From positions 1 through 44,987 of the forward strand of contig CALLLR010000067.1 in the NCBI GenBank assembly GCA_938008185.1: a stretch of DNA of 44,987 bases, read 5' to 3'. How positions within the stretch are numbered: position 1 is the stretch's first letter; each line of letters opens with the position of its first letter. Under the pieces are notes generated by a model that had not been told where the DNA came from, ran no database searches, and worked only from the letters and a program-made list of their open reading frames with translations. Origin of the DNA: an uncultured Saprospiraceae bacterium. GTDB lineage: Bacteria; Bacteroidota; Bacteroidia; Chitinophagales; Saprospiraceae. Positions 40,501 to 44,987 of the stretch are shown in pieces. The translations under genes and the position numbers were made by a program.

Positions 40501-43500
40501 ATTCGTAGGGTTTGACATACCGACCCGCAGCGTCAGCACCACTGGCATTCCGCTCAATTTTAGCATTTTTAAATTCGTCCAAAGCAATATCAATCGAATT
40601 CGACGTGCGCCAGAGGTCGTAAGGATCCATTGATCCGGGATCCCGACTCATATCCAGTGGAATTTCGTATTCGTAATAATTTTGTTCAAAATCACTACCC
40701 ATTCTGATAAAAAGCGATACATCCCCGTCGGGGACAGATTCCAGATCGAAATCATCAAAAGCTTCCGCGTGTACGAACATGTTCATGTTTTCGTAGAGTC
40801 GCCAATCCATGTTGATAATCTTATAAGCACCAACACTATAATCAGGACATAGATTTTGTACTTCCAGTGTCAGAGATTGTTCGTTTTGAAACTGATTGGG
40901 GAAGGTCGTGTTCAGAGAACGTTCCCGGATAATACCAGGAGGCAGTTCGTAACCAAATGGAATTTTTCCAGAGTTTTCTTCAACATTTACCGCATTGACA
41001 TCAAATACATCATTAAGACAACCATCTGGTATGTCCGGGTTAGTATCTAATTCACGTAAAGTGTAGCGACGCCATTGGTTTCTGACCAGTTCGAGAGTCG
41101 CAAAACGTAAGGTAACCGGCTGACGGAAATCTCGCAGATACATTCTGATAAAACGAATAGAACGAAAATCCTGGATACCTCCGATGGGTGTTGCTGCGGG
41201 CCCATCCAACGGTATTCTGAAGCGGTACCAAATTCGATCCTGACCACCATTAGCACCGGGTACACGACGTTCATCCGAAATAAAAGGAGAATTTTCTACG
41301 TCCACTTCCAGTTCGCCACCAACATCAATCGGTCTAATCTGAATTTTGTAATTAAAATAAGATTCCGTTTCTCCTAATGTATTATCATTATTTAAATCTT
41401 CCGAATCCGGAATATTGGTAGAAGAGTTGACAATTCCACCTTGGGGAGCACCAGAGTTTCCTTCGGGGTTATTGTTGGCCCGGTAACGATCAAAAACAGT
41501 AGCTGTGTTTGCAAAATTCGGGTCCCGAAAATTAACAAAATCATCGTTGGCAATATCATTTTCAATTCTTGCTTTCGCAGCCGGACTCAGCGTAGAACCA
41601 AGAACGGTATTTAAATAATCTCCGTAGACCGTCGCTTCCTGATCAGAGCTAAATCCGTCCAGTCCTACATCCTGAGTTACCCGTACATCCGGATCACTAT
41701 CGAAGGCATTGGTTACAGCATTGGTTCGTGGTATTCTCGACCAGTTGGTCTGGTCGGTAGGAATGTTAGGGTCGGTGGGAATTCCATTTTCAAAAAACTT
41801 CCGGGAATCCCGTAAGATATCTTCCGAAATATTTCCCAGGTCAATGTTTAATTCTCCTCCTTCCGTATTGGTAGAACCCAAATCTGGGTTATTCATAAAA
41901 GGGTTCAGTACCCAAAATTCTAAATATTCAATATTAGCCGCCTGGAAATCATTATTATTTAAGGCCCGCATGATACCTCCCCAGCGGTTTTCGGGTTCCA
42001 ATAAATTACCATTATTATCTAGTCCACCGGACAGTCCATCCGGTAACATCACTCCCCCCGGTTCGTCAAAGTTATAAGGTCCTCGCTCGCGTGGATAATA
42101 AGAAATATCAAAAGTTCCCAAGTTTCCAAATCCCAGGTTCTGCACCTGTCGACCCGGAAAAACTTCGTCCTGTTCAATTAACATTGTGTACGGATTATTC
42201 GCGTTTCCACCAATTGTCTGATCAATTCTATACCAGTTAATGAGTGCACGATTGGCACCACCCTTAATATCATTAATCAGGCTGGACTCAGAAAGAACCC
42301 GGGAACCCAATGAATCCCGCGCCTCTTGTGGTACCGAGGCCAGCACCCAATTATTGGCGGGAATTCTTAAATCATTGTTACTTGTGGTTCCTTCGAAATC
42401 ATCTACGTAAACCGTTCCACCTTTTTGATCATCGTCATTGGTTCCGACGTTGATGGCTCTTGGATGACTTGGTTTGAGGGCAGCTACTTCCGCTACAAAA
42501 TTGACACTTGATGGTTCTTTGGTTTCAATAAAAGGAAGTGCATCGACCATCTTGGTAAGGAACGGTGCTTCTTTTCGGTAGTTGATATCGAATCCGAGTA
42601 CGCGATTATTGATTGGATCATCTCCAATATTTACCTTTTGTGTAAACGGTCTTTCGAATAATCGCATATAGGTAGCTCCGATATTAAAATCTTTGTTGAT
42701 TTCGTAGTCGGCCCGGACGCCTAACATGGTTCTGGTTTGTACACTAAATAACGTGTTATCTTCAAAAGATACATCCACCGGTGTTCCGGAATTTAGTACC
42801 CCGTCGTTCAGGATTTTAATTCTACCGATGTTATAATCAATATCGTAGTCCTGTCCAGGAATCAGTACTCTTCCTCCCGCACGAACCGTAACTGATCCTT
42901 CGGGTAAGTTAAATGCGCCTAATGAAATTTCGGAGGAGACACTGGATTTATAAGTTCCCTTCATGATGAAGCGGTTCTTTTCGGTAAATTCCCGTGCGTT
43001 AAAAACCGTTTGTCGGTACAGCTCATCGTAAATATATACATCAGCTTCGGCGCCCGTTAAGGGATTTTGTATATTCGCCAGCGATTCCCGGAGGGAGTTA
43101 CCAAATGGTTCCAGTACCGGATACATGATTCGTCCGTTACGTGGGTTGATCGTAATATTAGGAACAAAATCAAAAATTCCATCGGGGCAAGGATCACCCT
43201 GTACATTTAGCTGATCCAGGTTAAAGATCCGCAATAAAGGCTCTTCCGATCTCTCGGGAATAAATCGCTTGGGCGCTTGTCCCGGATCATCATAAAATAT
43301 ATCAAAAACAAAGTCGTCGGGATTGACTTGAAAAGCACCAATATTATAGTGATTTTTCATCATCAAATCCCAGGTCGCTACGTCCACCCTCTGGGTGGTA
43401 CTTTTTAACATTTTAACAAATAAAACCGTTAAGTCTCCCTGTGTATTATTTCCGGCACCTTCTTTTGTTAATTCTCCTACCTGGTAGGTAACACCATTAT

Positions 43501-44980
43501 AATCATACTCGAATGCTACTCCAAGTACCTGATCTGGTCGCAGATTTACATTCAAAGAAATAAAACCAAGGTCCGAATTATAAGTATATTCGTTAGGGCT
43601 CAACAAACGGGCACTTACTTTTTCAAAGTCCCGGCTCTGTTGAAAACCCAGGGTGGTTAAACTAGCAACGGCGTTGTCCAGACTTCTGGTTTGGGCAAGA
43701 ACAGTGGTATCACCTACATCTCCAACCAGGTCAGTAAGTATATTATTGGCGCCTACATTGGTCGCCAAGTCTACTCCTGGTAATCCACGACCATTAATAT
43801 CCGGATGCCGTGTTGGTAGTGGCGTTCCATAAGTAGCCGTTTCGTTGGTAAGAATATCTGCTTCACCGATGTCAGATAAGGCGACAATATCCCGGATATT
43901 TTCTACCTCATTACGGTCGTTGGTAATCCAGACCTCCATTCGGGTAATCTTGAATAATGATTTTATCTGTGGAAGATTCTCCAATGACTCCTCAAAAGTA
44001 GCCCGATTATAGTGTGTCAATAAAAAGTGCCGGTTTTCGTCATATTCGTCGGCACGCACTTCAAATTCCTGTACCTGACTACCTCCTTCGATTCGAATAC
44101 TCTGGTTTTGTGATTTTTGCTGGGAAGCTACTAGTCCGAGGGTTAATTTTCCAAATTGTAATTCGGTATGTAATCCAAAAAGACTCTGGCTACCTTTAAT
44201 CAAAGAAGAGCGGAGTGGAAAACTAATATTACCTACTTCGATGGTTTTGATGATATCATCCTCGTTAAAAGCATCCGAATCATAATCCAGTTTCATGGTA
44301 TTTTGAAAATCGAAAGTCGCCTGGGTATTATAATTGGTACTCATTTTGAGTTTTTCACCGATGGCGGCTTCTACACTCATTTCAATATCCATATCAAAAT
44401 CAAACCCACCCGTTTTTTGCTGGCGAATGGTCCATGCGGGATTTTCGGTACGCTGAAAATCCACCCCAAAAGTAAGGTCAATGTTACCTTGCGGTCGGAT
44501 ATCTACGCCCGTACCTCCAAAAAGGCGGTCCCTTAGACTCTCTTCTACGTCGATTTTACTTAATGGATCTTCCCGACTGGATATTTTTCCATTTCTTTTA
44601 CCGACCCCTGCGAGTCGATCAAAATATTCTTTTTCTTCCTGCTTTGATTTGTAATCCAGATACTCTTCAAAAGTCATATAGGAAGGCATCCGGAAATATT
44701 CGTCTCCGATTTTTTCTGTGATAATATAGGTACCCGTTGCCGGATCATAGCTCACCTCTTTTTCAATAATGGAGGGATCTCTAAGATCAAACGGATTATT
44801 CGCCGGATTGGAAATATGATCGCCGAAGCGTTCAGATACCGGCGGAAGCGTATCCTGAGCCAACACGATTTCCGGACCGTAAGGATCCTCTAAATTGTTG
44901 CCGGCGGGTAAATTGGCATTTGTCAGGCTGATCAGGCAGAAACAAAAGATCACTGACAGGAGTAAATTTTCTATTTTCAT
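37532..44980 (-). CDS. sprA: SprA, outer-membrane translocon of the type IX secretion system
   Basis: A complete protein of 2482 residues, close to the roughly 2400 of the Flavobacterium johnsoniae protein, with the start at the ATG at 44980 and a signal peptide (MKIENLLLSVIFCFCLISLT). SprA forms the very large beta-barrel through which T9SS cargo crosses the outer membrane, and is also needed for gliding. The body is thousands of bases of beta-strand-rich, N/D-rich sequence; recognisable phrases include RLFGGTGVDIRPQGNIDLTF, VSARLLSPNEYTYNSDLGFI, GRIKILNDGVLNSGTPVDVS and GTVYVDDFEGT. Two unusually basic inserts stand out at about residues 1938-1984 (mixed K/R/E/D) and 2362-2393 (GGKKKKKSRKKKASKNN). 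NPFDL occurs at residues 62-66, like the motif in the DUF4271 product. It lies upstream of a terminator; the ruvA gene often found beside sprA would be beyond the right edge. Confidence 0.96.
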   Translation of the reverse strand: MKIENLLLSVIFCFCLISLTNANLPAGNNLEDPYGPEIVLAQDTLPPVSERFGDHISNPANNPFDLRDPSIIEKEVSYDPATGTYIITEKIGDEYFRMPSYMTFEEYLDYKSKQEEKEYFDRLAGVGKRNGKISSREDPLSKIDVEESLRDRLFGGTGVDIRPQGNIDLTFGVDFQRTENPAWTIRQQKTGGFDFDMDIEMSVEAAIGEKLKMSTNYNTQATFDFQNTMKLDYDSDAFNEDDIIKTIEVGNISFPLRSSLIKGSQSLFGLHTELQFGKLTLGLVASQQKSQNQSIRIEGGSQVQEFEVRADEYDENRHFLLTHYNRATFEESLENLPQIKSLFKITRMEVWITNDRNEVENIRDIVALSDIGEADILTNETATYGTPLPTRHPDINGRGLPGVDLATNVGANNILTDLVGDVGDTTVLAQTRSLDNAVASLTTLGFQQSRDFEKVSARLLSPNEYTYNSDLGFISLNVNLRPDQVLGVAFEYDYNGVTYQVGELTKEGAGNNTQGDLTVLFVKMLKSTTQRVDVATWDLMMKNHYNIGAFQVNPDDFVFDIFYDDPGQAPKRFIPERSEEPLLRIFNLDQLNVQGDPCPDGIFDFVPNITINPRNGRIMYPVLEPFGNSLRESLANIQNPLTGAEADVYIYDELYRQTVFNAREFTEKNRFIMKGTYKSSVSSEISLGAFNLPEGSVTVRAGGRVLIPGQDYDIDYNIGRIKILNDGVLNSGTPVDVSFEDNTLFSVQTRTMLGVRADYEINKDFNIGATYMRLFERPFTQKVNIGDDPINNRVLGFDINYRKEAPFLTKMVDALPFIETKEPSSVNFVAEVAALKPSHPRAINVGTNDDDQKGGTVYVDDFEGTTSNNDLRIPANNWVLASVPQEARDSLGSRVLSESSLINDIKGGANRALINWYRIDQTIGGNANNPYTMLIEQDEVFPGRQVQNLGFGNLGTFDISYYPRERGPYNFDEPGGVMLPDGLSGGLDNNGNLLEPENRWGGIMRALNNNDFQAANIEYLEFWVLNPFMNNPDLGSTNTEGGELNIDLGNISEDILRDSRKFFENGIPTDPNIPTDQTNWSRIPRTNAVTNAFDSDPDVRVTQDVGLDGFSSDQEATVYGDYLNTVLGSTLSPAAKARIENDIANDDFVNFRDPNFANTATVFDRYRANNNPEGNSGAPQGGIVNSSTNIPDSEDLNNDNTLGETESYFNYKIQIRPIDVGGELEVDVENSPFISDERRVPGANGGQDRIWYRFRIPLDGPAATPIGGIQDFRSIRFIRMYLRDFRQPVTLRFATLELVRNQWRRYTLRELDTNPDIPDGCLNDVFDVNAVNVEENSGKIPFGYELPPGIIRERSLNTTFPNQFQNEQSLTLEVQNLCPDYSVGAYKIINMDWRLYENMNMFVHAEAFDDFDLESVPDGDVSLFIRMGSDFEQNYYEYEIPLDMSRDPGSMDPYDLWRTSNSIDIALDEFKNAKIERNASGADAAGRYVKPYEYTYQFNPTIEDSPVLTKINNIIVKGNPNFGQVKGVMLGIRNNGAEIHSVEAWCNELRLNGIDEQGGVAALARLDMKLADFADVNISANANTIGWGQLEDAVNDRARESTLAYDVSANIAIDKFLPEESGVKIPLYVGYSKSTATPQYDPYDQDLTLKESMDAANTQQERQEIKERSLDVTEIKSWNVTNLRKERTGGKDDKPKPWDIENFDLTYAYTNTNRHNPIIERDVEEIREGRINYRFNRKSKYIEPFKKLSKSKYLKLITDFNFSLLPNSVAVSTDMIREFQQTRYRFVDDGAGAFNKEFFNKQFRWNRSYDLNWDFTRNLKFNFNARNEAVIDELKEINPDGSKPPDPDKKEKIWDGIKDFGRNKFYTHQFGVDYKLPLKSIPFLDWIQVKAQYNADYSWTAAALNTETLGNVIQNGQTRKLDGDINFEQLYRKSKFLSAIDKKKRRSRGRNQKSKDDDKKDPKNKAVKKEEEKEEKKKRKKGEVSNATRLALRPLLFLRKARLSYSQQFSTVIPGFTPVTELFGQSSGFDAPGWGFVTGLQPDIDPNSGDDYLDRAAGKGWISSDIFLNQQVIQNATEQIDAKITLEPFTDFAIDLTASRKFTENKSLYFKNFGTDNDPVYDHALPRDFGSYEVSYFALNTLFGNRDALFETFLNNREIISSKIGEGTHSIDGTDVDGTPTDYTEGYGRTQQNVVLPAFIAAYTGKDANNVDIAEEDQDNYANNVLFKVLPKINWQLNYRGLSKVGFFEKYFSSFTVTHGYRSTLQVNSFITNQRFNGSDDPFPSTGNFVTRFEIPELVINEQFAPLLGLDVRLHNEMTFKVDFKKSRSLALSLQDNSLSETRSDEYVIGWGYRMKDVYIAFLKGGKKKKKSRKKKASKNNPAPNATGGKNKDDEASDLNFAFDFGFRNNRSFRNAFDNSIETTEPTRGNKTITINPAVDYDVSKKLNARLFFDYTRTIPTTTAQFPTTNIAGGVRIRFTLD

Positions 44981-44987
44981 AATCGAT

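Noticed and set aside
44000-44980. Possible truncation of sprA at the window edge
   Set aside because: The ATG at 44980 opens on a full signal peptide and the length matches the family, so the gene is complete.
1-44987. tRNA, rRNA, tmRNA, insertion sequence or prophage genes
   Set aside because: I saw no cloverleaf, rRNA or tmRNA tract and no transposase, integrase or phage protein. A structured covariance search could still find small RNAs that I cannot see by eye.

Overview
The window comes from a member of the Bacteroidota, most likely the Saprospirales/Saprospiraceae (Haliscomenobacter/Lewinella-like), although only a phylogeny could fix the genus. The evidence is a complete sprA gene (outer-membrane translocon of the type IX secretion system, T9SS), several secreted proteins with T9SS type A sorting tails and SprB/GEVED/CARDB modules, a DUF4271-hemD gene pair, promoters of the Bacteroidota type (TAnnTTTG -7 box) and start sites without Shine-Dalgarno sequences. 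No rRNA, tRNA, CRISPR array, prophage or transposase gene was found.

Layout. 1-3.7 kb: a partial MDR oxidoreductase, a small lipoprotein, a conserved helical protein and a Uup-like ABC-F ATPase, the last flanked by the same composite short repeat on both sides. 3.8-8.9 kb: an unassigned metabolic cluster, with two ATP-grasp-type ligases, a class I glutamine-amidotransferase-like protein and an esterase on the minus strand, and a second esterase divergent from them. 9-12.8 kb: an RskA-like anti-sigma protein, a YbjN-like secreted protein, a transsulfuration PLP enzyme and TruC. 13-22.2 kb: an island of T9SS cargo, with one 1569-residue multidomain protein, three smaller cargo genes on the minus strand and the decayed tail of a fifth. 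22.3-30.5 kb: SmpB, a dipeptidyl peptidase IV, an ScfR/RamB-type regulator divergent from a membrane-anchored MutS-family ATPase, a flavin amine oxidase and a DJ-1/PfpI-type lipoprotein. 30.7-37.3 kb: two paralogous histidine kinase/response regulator pairs on either side of DUF4271-hemD. 37.5-45 kb: sprA.

How it fits together. SprA is the outer-membrane channel through which the products of the 13-22 kb island would leave the cell. The two kinase/regulator pairs are of the RprX/RprY kind and sit between sprA and the rest, so envelope sensing is a reasonable but unproven role. The strongest candidate for an undescribed system is the 3.8-8.9 kb ligase/amidotransferase/esterase cluster: its gene set looks like a pathway that builds and cleaves an amide- or ester-linked small molecule, and I cannot match it to a named pathway.

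Intergenic DNA carries three families of word-like short repeats (GTTGAATC, GTTAATCA and GGCTAATAGC types), some arranged as inverted arms around a shared core. There is also a ~100-bp REP/MITE-like element in two copies, one flanked by an 8-bp direct repeat. Stem-loops lie between the T9SS cargo genes.
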